From the NCBI GenBank assembly GCA_963602355.1, contig CAVCIU010000033.1:1-19603 (forward strand): DNA of 19,603 bases, written 5' to 3'. Below are positions 1 to 7,156 of this stretch, piece after piece. The notes beneath the pieces were generated by a model. That model was not told the DNA's origin and searched no databases. It worked only from the letters and a program-made list of their open reading frames with translations. Source of the stretch: UBA791 sp963602355 (GTDB lineage: Bacteria; Cyanobacteriota; Vampirovibrionia; Gastranaerophilales; Gastranaerophilaceae). How positions within the stretch are numbered: the stretch's first letter is position 1; each line of letters opens with the position of its first letter. The position numbers and the translations under genes were made by a program.

Positions 1-1083
1 GCAAAAAGATTTACAACTCAACAACAAAAAATCGGTGATTGCTACCTTGTTTCAACATTAAACACAGTTATGCAAAACCCAAAAGCAAGAGTTGCAATCT
101 ATGATGCTTTCCACCAAGAAGGAAAAGACGTAAAAGTTAAATTCCAAAATGGTTATGGCGAATACAAATACGAAAATGCAGAACTTCCAAAAGACAGAGT
201 TCAAAAATACTCTCTTAAAGGTTCAACAGGTATCAGAATTTTAGAAGATGCTTATGGTTTAGACTCTGTAAACAAAGCTGATGTTAAATTCAGAGAAATC
301 ATGACTGATAAAATCAAAGCTAAAAGAGAAGAAGTTAAAAACTCTACAGGCGAAGCTAAAGAAAAAGCATTAAAATCTTTAGAAGGTCATAAACAAAGAT
401 TAAACGATTATATTGAAGCTAAAAAAGATCCAAGCAGAACAATCGTTGTATCTCGTGGCGACAACTACTACAACATCTATTACAAAGAAGATGAAAACGG
501 TTTAATGTTCACAGATTTGAAAAACAATCCAGACAACAAAGATGACAAATTTGAAAGCCCAGCAGACTTCTACAGAGGTTCATTAGGTGGTTACAACTTT
601 GAAGTTATGGAAAGAATGGGCTTTGGTGGCTTCAGACAATATAACTTAGACCTTGAAGAACCAACAGTTAACAAAATGATTAAGAAAGAAAACTTTAATG
701 AAAACTACATCATGACAGGTGGTACAAGAGCAGGCGGAAGCAGAGTTGAAAACCCAGTTGCAGAAAAAGCTGGTATCTATGGTTTCCACGCATACACAAT
801 TGAACCACACAAAGATGCAAATGGTGATTTGAAAATGAGATGTACAAATCCTTGGAACACATCATTTGATGCAGATGTACCATACAAAGATTTCTTAAAA
901 TACTATGATTCAGTTTCTATCGTTGATGTAAATTCTTATGGTAAAAAATTACCACTAGAAAAACAACCATACAAATACGATAAAGACGGCGCTGTTGTTG
1001 GCGACAACAAAGATGACGGCGAAGTTATCTGGTACAAGAATGGTAAAAAACCAGTTAAAGTACCTGATAAATTCAAAAAATAA
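1..1083 (+). CDS. Calpain-like (C2) cysteine protease, 5' end outside window
   Basis: The reading frame is open from base 1, so the true start lies upstream and the first in-frame ATG (base 70) is internal. Counting the first visible codon as residue 1, the calpain catalytic set is present: oxyanion Gln8, nucleophile Cys14 in IGDCYL, His263 in GFHAYTI and Asn283 in NPWN. Cys-to-His spacing is about 250 residues, longer than in animal calpains; a Lys/Glu-rich stretch around residues 95-140 accounts for part of it. Papain-like clan proteolysis is known for the family; the substrate here is unknown. Any export signal would be in the missing N-terminus. C-ending Tyr codons are favoured (16 of 25), which may reflect high expression. 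A strong terminator follows. Family call is firm, role open. Confidence 0.8.
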   Translation, partial: AKRFTTQQQKIGDCYLVSTLNTVMQNPKARVAIYDAFHQEGKDVKVKFQNGYGEYKYENAELPKDRVQKYSLKGSTGIRILEDAYGLDSVNKADVKFREIMTDKIKAKREEVKNSTGEAKEKALKSLEGHKQRLNDYIEAKKDPSRTIVVSRGDNYYNIYYKEDENGLMFTDLKNNPDNKDDKFESPADFYRGSLGGYNFEVMERMGFGGFRQYNLDLEEPTVNKMIKKENFNENYIMTGGTRAGGSRVENPVAEKAGIYGFHAYTIEPHKDANGDLKMRCTNPWNTSFDADVPYKDFLKYYDSVSIVDVNSYGKKLPLEKQPYKYDKDGAVVGDNKDDGEVIWYKNGKKPVKVPDKFKK

Positions 1084-1109
1084 TAATTTTTAATAGCTAT
1101 AAGATTAAG

Positions 1110-1140
1110 AGAGGTAATCAAAAATTACCTCTTTTTTTTT
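1110..1140 (+). terminator. Rho-independent terminator of the first calpain-like gene
   Basis: A perfect 9-bp stem (AGAGGTAAT at 1110-1118 with ATTACCTCT at 1124-1132) encloses a 5-nt loop and is followed directly by a run of T. It lies 27 bases after the stop codon. Confidence 0.92.
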
Positions 1141-1153
1141 ATTTTTTAGTGAA

Positions 1154-1159
1154 TAAAAT
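1154..1159 (+). promoter_or_regulatory. Possible -10 element (TAAAAT) just upstream of the EamA gene
   Basis: TAAAAT ends 6 bases before the ATG at 1166, and no Shine-Dalgarno sequence is visible. This spacing would place the transcript start at or near the ATG, as in a leaderless mRNA. No convincing -35 is present, because the expected place falls in the T tract of the preceding terminator. Confidence 0.3.
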
Positions 1160-1165
1160 GTAGCT

Positions 1166-2053
1166 ATGAAAAGACGTTCAACAGGTATAATAAATGCAAT
1201 TATAGGTTCATCAAGTTATGGGACAAACCCCTTATTTGCACTGCCTTTATTTGCACATGGCATTGGAGTAAACTCTGTTTTATTCTATAGATATTGCTTG
1301 GCAACAATAATTTATGGTGCTTATATCAGATTTGTAAAACACTTGTCTTTTAAGATTTCTTTTAATCAAGGAATTGCACTGTTTGTGTTGGCGATATTAT
1401 TTTCGCTATCATCTTTGACTTTATTTACGGCATTTAACTACATACCATCAGGTATTGCTTGTACAATTTTATTTGTATATCCAATTATGGTTGCAGTAAT
1501 TTCAACAGTATTTTTCAAAGAAAAAATAACATTAATTACAGTTTCAGCAATAACTTTAACACTTAGCGGAATAATATTTTTAAATAATAATAGCGATGTA
1601 AGTATTAATTTAAAAGGTCTTGTATACGTTTTAGTTTCAGCACTTATGTATGCTTTGTATATGATTGGAATAAAAAACATAAAATCAATTCGACATATCA
1701 AAAAACCTGTACTTACGTTTTACGTAATGTTTTTCGGGTTAACTGTTTATATTTATAACCTAAACTTCTGCACAGAATTACAAATGCTAAATATACCACT
1801 TTTATGGGCATTTGCATTTGGATTAGCAATAATCCCGACAATAATTTCATTAGAAGCAACAACTATTGCCATAAAACTTGTAGGCCCTACAATTACTGCA
1901 ATTTTTGGCGCACTAGAACCTTTAACCGCTATTACTTTTGGTTTAATTTTCTTCCACGAAATTTTCACACTAAAAGTCGCAATAGGAATTATTTTAATCC
2001 TAACTGGTGTAACACTTATCGTATTAAAAGGAGAAAAGAAGTCAACTACTTAG
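1166..2053 (+). CDS. EamA/DMT-family transporter
   Basis: This 295-residue protein is almost wholly hydrophobic, with about ten membrane-spanning stretches arranged as two EamA repeats (roughly residues 8-140 and 150-288). That is the usual size and plan of drug/metabolite transporter superfamily members. Typical features are the early helix with NPLF, the AFNYIPSG turn before helix 4, the FFKEK turn closing the first repeat and the matching FFHEIF near the end of the second. These proteins move small metabolites across the cytoplasmic membrane; the substrate cannot be read from sequence. It is a lone gene after a terminator, and it overlaps the convergent calpain-like gene by 8 bases at the 3' end. 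No Shine-Dalgarno sequence precedes the ATG. Confidence 0.85.
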   Translation: MKRRSTGIINAIIGSSSYGTNPLFALPLFAHGIGVNSVLFYRYCLATIIYGAYIRFVKHLSFKISFNQGIALFVLAILFSLSSLTLFTAFNYIPSGIACTILFVYPIMVAVISTVFFKEKITLITVSAITLTLSGIIFLNNNSDVSINLKGLVYVLVSALMYALYMIGIKNIKSIRHIKKPVLTFYVMFFGLTVYIYNLNFCTELQMLNIPLLWAFAFGLAIIPTIISLEATTIAIKLVGPTITAIFGALEPLTAITFGLIFFHEIFTLKVAIGIILILTGVTLIVLKGEKKSTT

Positions 2054-2939
2054 CTTCTGCTACTTTTTCACCGTCTTGTTGGGTAATTCTTGTAAAACCA
2101 AACAATTGCATTTCGTCCATAAATGTTCTGTAATCTTTCTTATAAGGTCTATCTGGTTTGTACGAATCTAAAAGTACAACATCTTTGATTTCGCCTTTAT
2201 CATTCAAGTTTACACTTTGGACAGAAATCGCATGGCTTGTACCGCCAGAACCCTGTGTTTTATCATAAAATACATAAGTTGCAGAATATCCGTTATTATT
2301 TTCTTTATCTTGCCCCATAGATTTAAGAATCATTTCAGCAACATTTTTATCAATAGTTTCTCTACCTATTTTACCAGTCATCAAGTATTGTAGAGAATCC
2401 TTACCTGCTAAAGAATTACCATAAATAGTGCCTTCGTTTAAATTTGTTTCTTTAAAATGTTTTTCTACTGCAAGTTCTAACAATAATGGGTCAGCATCAC
2501 CGCTAGAATAGTAACTATTTTTTTGAGCTTTTTCAAATTCTTTTTGAGAGATTTTTACATCTTTATCTATACCTTTAAAATGAACAGTAAAACTACCATC
2601 ATTTTCTTTTGTAATAGCATCTTTGAAAGCTTTTTTACCCCAAGTAGTTTTAGACATAGAATTCATTTGAGCTAAAAGCCAACAATCACCAGCCGTTGAG
2701 CCTTGACGACCACCTTGAATAATTCCGTCTGGAGTGTTTTTAATTCTTTCACGTTCTGCTTTTTCAGCCTCTTTTTTAGCTTTCTTTTCAGCCTTAATTT
2801 CCTCTTTAGTTAGAGTTTTTTTATCTTCTATTAAATTATTACCAAAAATGCTTGTATCTTCTGTCTTTGCTTGAACATTTGATGTTGTATTTTGAGATTG
2901 TTGTAAACCTAATTTTGAAATTGAAATATCGTTAAACAT
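2046..2939 (-). CDS. Second calpain-like cysteine protease, divergent active site
   Basis: This 297-residue protein has a Ser/Thr/Asn/Gln-rich N-terminus with no hydrophobic signal (residues 1-40), then a highly charged Lys/Glu helix (about 42-68), then a calpain-type core. The nucleophile motif is AGDCWLLA with Cys86; the usual oxyanion Gln is Gln79, one residue farther away than normal. The general-base region SHAISV contains His236. Where calpains carry Asn-Pro-Trp, this protein reads LLDSYKP (Asp258, Ser259), so the third catalytic residue is changed. It may be an active variant, or a protein that has lost or altered activity. A good AAGGA ribosome site lies 6 bases before the ATG. It differs strongly from the first calpain-like protein in the window and is not a recent duplicate. 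Confidence 0.75.
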   Translation of the reverse strand: MFNDISISKLGLQQSQNTTSNVQAKTEDTSIFGNNLIEDKKTLTKEEIKAEKKAKKEAEKAERERIKNTPDGIIQGGRQGSTAGDCWLLAQMNSMSKTTWGKKAFKDAITKENDGSFTVHFKGIDKDVKISQKEFEKAQKNSYYSSGDADPLLLELAVEKHFKETNLNEGTIYGNSLAGKDSLQYLMTGKIGRETIDKNVAEMILKSMGQDKENNNGYSATYVFYDKTQGSGGTSHAISVQSVNLNDKGEIKDVVLLDSYKPDRPYKKDYRTFMDEMQLFGFTRITQQDGEKVAEAK

Positions 2940-2988
2940 AAAAATCCTTATAGTTGCTTTGTTTTAATAAAGGTTGATAAAAAATAAA

Positions 2989-3018
2989 ATTGTTATTATT
3001 TAATATAATTATAACAAT
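2989..3018. promoter_or_regulatory. Inverted repeat in the divergent intergenic region
   Basis: ATTGTTAT (2989-2996) and ATAACAAT (3011-3018) form a perfect 8-bp inverted repeat separated by 14 bases, with a TATAAT at 3004-3009 in the gap. It lies between the divergent starts of the minus-strand calpain-like gene and the small exported protein gene. It could be an operator, but the very AT-rich context makes chance occurrence plausible. Confidence 0.3.
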
Positions 3019-3034
3019 AATTTACAAAACTTCG

Positions 3035-3043
3035 TGCTAAAAT
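3035..3043 (+). promoter_or_regulatory. Extended -10 promoter candidate for the exported-protein gene
   Basis: TGCTAAAAT reads as an extended -10 (TGn plus TAAAAT) 20 bases before the ATG at 3064. No clear -35 stands at the usual distance, which is tolerated in extended -10 promoters. Confidence 0.35.
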
Positions 3044-3063
3044 TTTGATAAAAGAGGTTTTAC

Positions 3064-3660
3064 ATGAAAAAATTTATCATATTATTTTCAATTTTATGTT
3101 TCACAGGTCTTTCTGCAAATGCTAAAACATTAAAAGGAAAAGTGGTTGGAGAAATTTCTACATATTATCCGAAAGAAACAATTTCGATAGAAGTTACTAA
3201 AAATGTAACTTTAAAAAATACAGAATTTAAAAAGGGCTATCTTGTAGTTGGAACAATGACAGAAGTAAAAAGCCCAGAGAAAAAGGACTCTGAAGCAAGC
3301 TTTGTATTTACAATCACAAAATACAGAGACTTAGACGGAATATATTATGACGTAAAAGACGAATTGAGCACAACATATAAACAAAAATCACCATTTGATG
3401 TAGGATTTTTCAAAGATACAGATATCTCGTTTATGCCAAGTATGCCTATGCAAACAGATACAGGACTAGGCGGAAATAGTGCCCAATCATATAAAAATGT
3501 AAACATAAAACCAATGTCTATTGTTAATAGCTTAATGCCTGAGGAATATAGAAGCGAAGAAGCCACAGAAATGAGCTATCGTTCTGCAATGCCAAACGAC
3601 AAGGACGACATTTTATTACTTGACGGAGATAGAATAAAGTTTGAATTTCCAGACAAATAA
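3064..3660 (+). CDS. Exported protein of unknown function
   Basis: This 198-residue protein begins with a clear Sec signal peptide: MKK, a hydrophobic core, and a likely cut after Ala20 in SANA|K. The mature part is rich in Lys, Glu, Asp and beta-type residues and starts with a stretch reading KTLKGKVVGEIST, as in small beta-barrel or SH3-like folds. No known domain was recognised. The middle contains a Met/Pro-rich segment (SFMPSMPMQ, about residues 121-129). The start is supported by AGAGG 7-12 bases upstream of the ATG. The SulP gene follows after 44 bases on the same strand, so the two may be co-transcribed, though a hairpin lies between them. It is probably periplasmic or cell-surface. 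Confidence 0.6.
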   Translation: MKKFIILFSILCFTGLSANAKTLKGKVVGEISTYYPKETISIEVTKNVTLKNTEFKKGYLVVGTMTEVKSPEKKDSEASFVFTITKYRDLDGIYYDVKDELSTTYKQKSPFDVGFFKDTDISFMPSMPMQTDTGLGGNSAQSYKNVNIKPMSIVNSLMPEEYRSEEATEMSYRSAMPNDKDDILLLDGDRIKFEFPDK

Positions 3661-3672
3661 CTTTTATGTTAT

Positions 3673-3703
3673 TATCAAATTCAACTATACACGGAGTTTG
3701 ATA
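3673..3703 (+). promoter_or_regulatory. Hairpin that buries the SulP ribosome-binding site
   Basis: TATCAAATTC (3673-3682) pairs with GAGTTTGATA (3694-3703) through ten pairs, one of them G-U, around an 11-base loop. The GGAG ribosome site (3693-3696) falls on the loop boundary and the 3' arm, and the start ATG is at 3705. In RNA this would hide the site, so translation could depend on structure or on a bound factor. Confidence 0.45.
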
Positions 3704-3704
3704 T

Positions 3705-5306
3705 ATGAAAAACATTTTAAAAAAGTTTGAATTTATAAAAGGTGATACCTTTGGTGCAATAATTGCGGGCATAATTGCATTACCGCAAGCACTGGCCTTT
3801 GGTGTAGCATCTGGTTTTGGAGCTTCTGCTGGTATATGGGGTGCAATAATTCTTTCATTTATTATCGGTATAATCGGTTGTAAACACCCAGTTGTATCAG
3901 GTCCAACTGCACCTATTGCAATAATTTTAGCCACTGCATTTGCAGCAACTTCGGGTAACCTTTCTGATGCCATTTTAATTTTAGTAATGGCATCTATTTT
4001 ACAAATTTTAATTTCATTAACATCTGCTCCTAAGCTTATAAAATATGTTCCATATCCTGTTATTTCAGGATTTTTGAGCGGTATCGGATTAATAATTATC
4101 ATTCTACAAACACCAGTACTTTTAGGCGGAATAACTAGTCCTTCGACTATTCAAGCCTTGATAAATATTCCACAACTTTTAGACTCGATTAATATTCATT
4201 CTGCAATTTTGGGTATTACAACTCTTGTTTTGTTGTTTATTACACCTAAATGTATTTCTAGAATCATACCTGCACAGTTGCTAATCCTAGTTTTAATGAC
4301 AATTACAGGATATTACTTAGGTTGGGATATAGAAAAAATTTCTACAATGAGCGCGAATTTTCCACAATTTCAAATGCCTAGTTTTTCAGTAGATTTGATT
4401 TCAAAATATTTTCCGATTGCACTTACTTTAGCCTTTGTTGCGACAAGTGAAAGCCTTTTGACAGGAGTCATTATAGATTCTTTAACTAAACAAAAATCAA
4501 ATTTTAAACATTTTATTTTTGCACACGGAATTGGAAACCTTATTTGTTCATTAACAGGAACAATGATGGGTTCGGCAGCAACAATGAGAAGTGTTGCCGC
4601 CGTTAAAAACGATGCAAAAACGAATTTAACTTCTATATTTAGTGCAATATTTTTACTTGTTGTACTTTTAAAATTTAGTTGGTTTATCGTGCAAATACCT
4701 ATTTGCGTACTTGCCGCAATTTTGATAAAAATCGGTATTGATATAATTGATTTTAAAGTGGTAAAGATTTTAAAATTCGCACCCAAAGACGACTTAACAG
4801 TTTTGATGATTGTATTATTTTTGACTGTTTTTTATAACCTAATTTTCGCAATTGGTGTCGGCATTGTATTATCATCATTACTATTTGCAAAACGTAGCGC
4901 AGATAATACGGCAATTAAAGAAAAACAAGATGCAGATGTTTATACTGATTACGAAATAAGCATTGAGCAACAATCACACTACAAAATCAGAATTCTTCAT
5001 TTAGACGGACAATTTTTCTTTGGTTCAATCAGCCAAATTGTTTCACATTTTGACGAATTGCTAGAAACCAAATATATAATTTTAACTTATAATTCAAACA
5101 TAGAACTTGATATGTCAGCTATTTTTGCATTGGAAGATATCATTGTAAGATTGCAGGCTCAACATATTAAACTATTTTTGGTAGTAACAAATGAAAATGT
5201 ACATAATAAAATAGTTGAAATGCACACAATTACAGACCAAATCGGAGATAACGCATTATTTAGAGAAGAAAAAGATGCAATTGATAATGCAATAAAAGGG
5301 ATATAA
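3705..5306 (+). CDS. SulP-family anion transporter with C-terminal STAS domain
   Basis: This 533-residue protein has the standard SulP layout: a membrane core of about 400 residues followed by a cytoplasmic STAS domain (about 415-525). Family marks include ALPQALAFG in the first helix, HPVVSGPTAP (61-70) in the re-entrant binding region, and an ATSESLLTG helix near residue 245. The STAS loop reads LDMSAI with Asp469 and Ser471, the place of the regulatory Ser/Thr in anti-sigma antagonists. SulP proteins carry sulfate, bicarbonate or other anions; the substrate here is not decidable. A beta-carbonic anhydrase is encoded elsewhere in the window, but not adjacent, so bicarbonate is only a suggestion. 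The start is supported by GGAG 8 bases upstream. Confidence 0.88.
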   Translation: MKNILKKFEFIKGDTFGAIIAGIIALPQALAFGVASGFGASAGIWGAIILSFIIGIIGCKHPVVSGPTAPIAIILATAFAATSGNLSDAILILVMASILQILISLTSAPKLIKYVPYPVISGFLSGIGLIIIILQTPVLLGGITSPSTIQALINIPQLLDSINIHSAILGITTLVLLFITPKCISRIIPAQLLILVLMTITGYYLGWDIEKISTMSANFPQFQMPSFSVDLISKYFPIALTLAFVATSESLLTGVIIDSLTKQKSNFKHFIFAHGIGNLICSLTGTMMGSAATMRSVAAVKNDAKTNLTSIFSAIFLLVVLLKFSWFIVQIPICVLAAILIKIGIDIIDFKVVKILKFAPKDDLTVLMIVLFLTVFYNLIFAIGVGIVLSSLLFAKRSADNTAIKEKQDADVYTDYEISIEQQSHYKIRILHLDGQFFFGSISQIVSHFDELLETKYIILTYNSNIELDMSAIFALEDIIVRLQAQHIKLFLVVTNENVHNKIVEMHTITDQIGDNALFREEKDAIDNAIKGI

Positions 5307-5317
5307 ATATTTTGCGT

Positions 5318-5345
5318 AAAAAAAGGGGTTGACCTTGGTCAACCC
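5318..5345 (-). terminator. Terminator of the CHAP hydrolase gene
   Basis: On the minus strand a perfect 9-bp stem (GGGTTGACC with GGTCAACCC and a 2-base loop) is followed by C and seven T. It stands 55 bases after the CHAP stop codon. Lying between convergent genes, the stem may also serve the SulP transcript, but the plus strand lacks a good T run. Confidence 0.85.
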
Positions 5346-5400
5346 TAACACACTTTTTACATTTCCCTTACACTTCACACTAAGAATTTATTTAAACTTA

Positions 5401-6219
5401 TTATGCTTCAACCCATTCATTCATTCTTACGAAACCGTTTAAGTCTTTTGTGTTCATTGAACGAGTGCATCTTTGAACTTTGTCATCGCAGTTGCCTTCG
5501 ATTACATCGAAAGAACCATCTTTGTTTACAGAAGCGATGATACCAACATGACCAGAGTTTTTAGTGTAAGACCAAACTGCTAAGTCGCCAACTTGAGGTT
5601 TGTAACCAGATTCTTTAGTTGAATATTTACCAGCTTTGATAGCTTGATTTTTGATTGATTGAGAAGATTCAGTGAAACCGAATGTAGCTTTGTTGCTGTT
5701 GCCTTGACCTTGACCGTAGCAGTAAGAAACGAAGCTTGCGCACCAAGGATTGCCATTAGCTTTACCAAATCTGTATTTGTTAACTTCAGCTGAGTTGTTA
5801 GTGCTGCCGTTTTCTCTAACACCTACTTGAGATAAAGCAACGTCAACAGCTTTTTGAGCTCTAGCAGTTTTAGCTGAAGAAGAAACTCTTACATTTGAAC
5901 CAAATGATTGGTTGAATGTATAAGTTTGTTGACCTAATGCAGGGAATAAGTTGAAGTTACCAAAACCTGCAAAATTGAAAGCTGGCATATTGAAGTTGAA
6001 TGCTGGAACTGAGAAGTTAGAAAAAGCATTGAATAAACCAGCAAAGTTGAAGAAAGAACCAAAGCCACCGTTTGAAATCATTGAAGTAGGAGCAACACCG
6101 TTGAATGTAACACCTGTGAATAAGCTTGGATTTGATTCCATTAGAGATTTTGTTGAGTTAGAAGCAACTCTAGCAGAACCGAATGAATTATTTTGATTAA
6201 AACTTACTGAAAATGTCAT
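5401..6219 (-). CDS. CHAP-domain cysteine hydrolase with Phe/Asn-rich N-terminus
   Basis: The C-terminal half (about residues 120-270) of this 272-residue protein is a CHAP domain, a fold used by peptidoglycan amidases and endopeptidases. The nucleophile is Cys160 in NPWCASFVSYC, the base His224 in GHVGIIAS, and the EGN stretch (241-243) supplies the usual third polar residue. The KPQVGDLAVW segment before the His is typical. The first 50 residues are rich in Ser, Asn and Thr with no Sec signal. Residues 53-90 carry Phe every two to four positions, paired with Asn, Ala or Gly (AFNFN, AFNFAGF), a low-complexity stretch not found in ordinary CHAP enzymes. It has its own terminator. How it reaches the cell wall, if it does, is unclear. 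Confidence 0.82.
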   Translation of the reverse strand: MTFSVSFNQNNSFGSARVASNSTKSLMESNPSLFTGVTFNGVAPTSMISNGGFGSFFNFAGLFNAFSNFSVPAFNFNMPAFNFAGFGNFNLFPALGQQTYTFNQSFGSNVRVSSSAKTARAQKAVDVALSQVGVRENGSTNNSAEVNKYRFGKANGNPWCASFVSYCYGQGQGNSNKATFGFTESSQSIKNQAIKAGKYSTKESGYKPQVGDLAVWSYTKNSGHVGIIASVNKDGSFDVIEGNCDDKVQRCTRSMNTKDLNGFVRMNEWVEA

Positions 6220-6424
6220 CTAATTCTCTCTCAAATCTCTCTTACTCTTATATAAAGTTTTTGTTTTAAAAAAAATTGCCTTTTTTAAATGCGTTTATTA
6301 AGTTTTGTAAACATGCTCAAACATGGACGCAGCATGAAATACAAGGAACTTAACATTTCAAAAATTTGACAATTTTAATAATGAAAATAAATTGTATATT
6401 ATAGAAATAGGAGAAAAATTTTTA
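6220..6424. other. Divergent intergenic region
   Basis: It separates the CHAP gene (minus) from the lipoprotein gene (plus). A GAGAGAGA tract just before the CHAP start can serve as its ribosome site. On the plus strand TTGACA at 6366-6371 and TATATT at 6395-6400 are 23 bases apart, too far for an ordinary promoter pair. CATGCT/AGCATG forms a 6-bp inverted repeat at about 6312-6336. No gene is visible. Confidence 0.4.
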
Positions 6425-6952
6425 ATGAAAATAAAATTAAAACTTTTATTGTTTATAGCAATCTGCATAATTAGTGTTAATTTTTTAACTGCATGTACAA
6501 AAGATCAAATGAGTAATAGAACGCTATTGCCAAATCCGTGGCAAGATTGTCAAGACGATTTGAATAAAGCTGCAAAAATTGCAGGATTTAATTTTCCACT
6601 TGTTTTATCAAACTTCACAGTTCGCTCTATGAAGGATATGATAGAAATTTCGTATCCACTAGACGAAAAAAGAAATATTGTTGTAAGAAAAACAGATACA
6701 TTAGATGAAAAAACAAATCCACACTATGACATAAGTGGAGATTATAACGTATATCCAGAAAATAAAGAAATCAAAATAGAAAAAGACGTTCCAGTGTATG
6801 TTAGAGGATACGACTTAAACAACAAAATCGTTGTAATGTCTTTTGCTGCCGAATCAGGCTATTACACAGCAAGATGTGAACAAGGTATGACACTAAAAGA
6901 AGCAAAAGGTGTCTTTGAAGTTGTAAAAGAAGCGGAACAAGCAAAGCATTAG
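6425..6952 (+). CDS. Small lipoprotein of unknown function
   Basis: I start this gene at the ATG at 6425 rather than at a TTG at 6392. AGGAG stands 11 bases upstream of it, and translation from there gives a compact lipoprotein signal: MKIKLK, a hydrophobic core and the lipobox LTAC with Cys24 as lipidated residue. The mature 152 residues contain a repeated beta-type pattern (FPLVLSNFTVRSM, MIEISYP, NIVVRKT, VVMSFAAESGYYTARC) and end in a helix that starts MTLKEA. The plan recalls DUF4367-like lipid-anchored domains, but I cannot assign a family. Two cysteines in the mature part (in WQDCQDD and ARCEQG) could form a disulfide. A GC-rich hairpin block begins 3 bases after the stop. Confidence 0.7.
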   Translation: MKIKLKLLLFIAICIISVNFLTACTKDQMSNRTLLPNPWQDCQDDLNKAAKIAGFNFPLVLSNFTVRSMKDMIEISYPLDEKRNIVVRKTDTLDEKTNPHYDISGDYNVYPENKEIKIEKDVPVYVRGYDLNNKIVVMSFAAESGYYTARCEQGMTLKEAKGVFEVVKEAEQAKH

Positions 6953-6955
6953 CCG

Positions 6956-7142
6956 GTGTTGCTGGTGTTGGCTTTGCGTAGGCAAAGACAAGCAGAGCAA
7001 CACTACAAAACCGCCGTTGCGAAGCGGATTTTCGGTAGGGCGTCGTGTGAGCAAAGCGAACCCAGCCCGTAAGGTGGAGCGGGACGTTACTCCCGCGACA
7101 ACCCGAATAATCCAAGACAGCGAAGCAATCTGCGATTGCTTC
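6956..7142. repeat. GC-rich multi-hairpin element, probable dispersed repeat or structured RNA
   Basis: Bases 6961-7140 are 100/180 G+C (56%), far above the surrounding genes. Several inverted repeats follow one another. First, GTGTTGC (6956-6962) with GCAACAC (6997-7003) encloses TTG/CAA and CTTTGC-GTAG-GCAAAG (6972-6987), with symmetric 5x5 and 1x1 internal loops. Then come CCGC/GCGG (7011-7027), GGGC/GCCC (7038-7068), GCGGGA-CGTTAC-TCCCGC (7079-7096) and GAAGCAATC-TGC-GATTGCTTC (7122-7142). The last shares GATTGCTTC with the repeat at 19379. No convincing protein is encoded. It could be an intergenic repeat spread through the genome or a noncoding RNA. Confidence 0.65.
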
Positions 7143-7156
7143 ACATACGTCCGAAG

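Noticed and set aside
3524..4102. A 192-codon minus-strand reading frame opposite the SulP gene
   Set aside because: It lies antisense to well-supported genes and has a low-complexity Ile/Ala/Pro composition typical of reverse-read membrane protein codons.
6366..6400. Promoter pair TTGACA/TATATT for the lipoprotein gene
   Set aside because: The 23-base spacing is too long for a sigma-70 promoter, so it was kept only as a remark on the intergenic region.
6392..6424. Upstream TTG start for the lipoprotein
   Set aside because: It would add 11 residues before the signal peptide and places the AGGAG ribosome site inside the gene; the ATG at 6425 fits better.
6956..7142. tRNA or rRNA fragment in the GC-rich block
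   Set aside because: No T-loop GTTCGA-type motif, no anticodon arm geometry and no recognisable rRNA segment were found.
6893..7144. A second minus-strand reading frame (83 codons) in the same block
   Set aside because: It runs through the hairpins in another frame; two open frames here reflect the GC-rich repeat, not coding.
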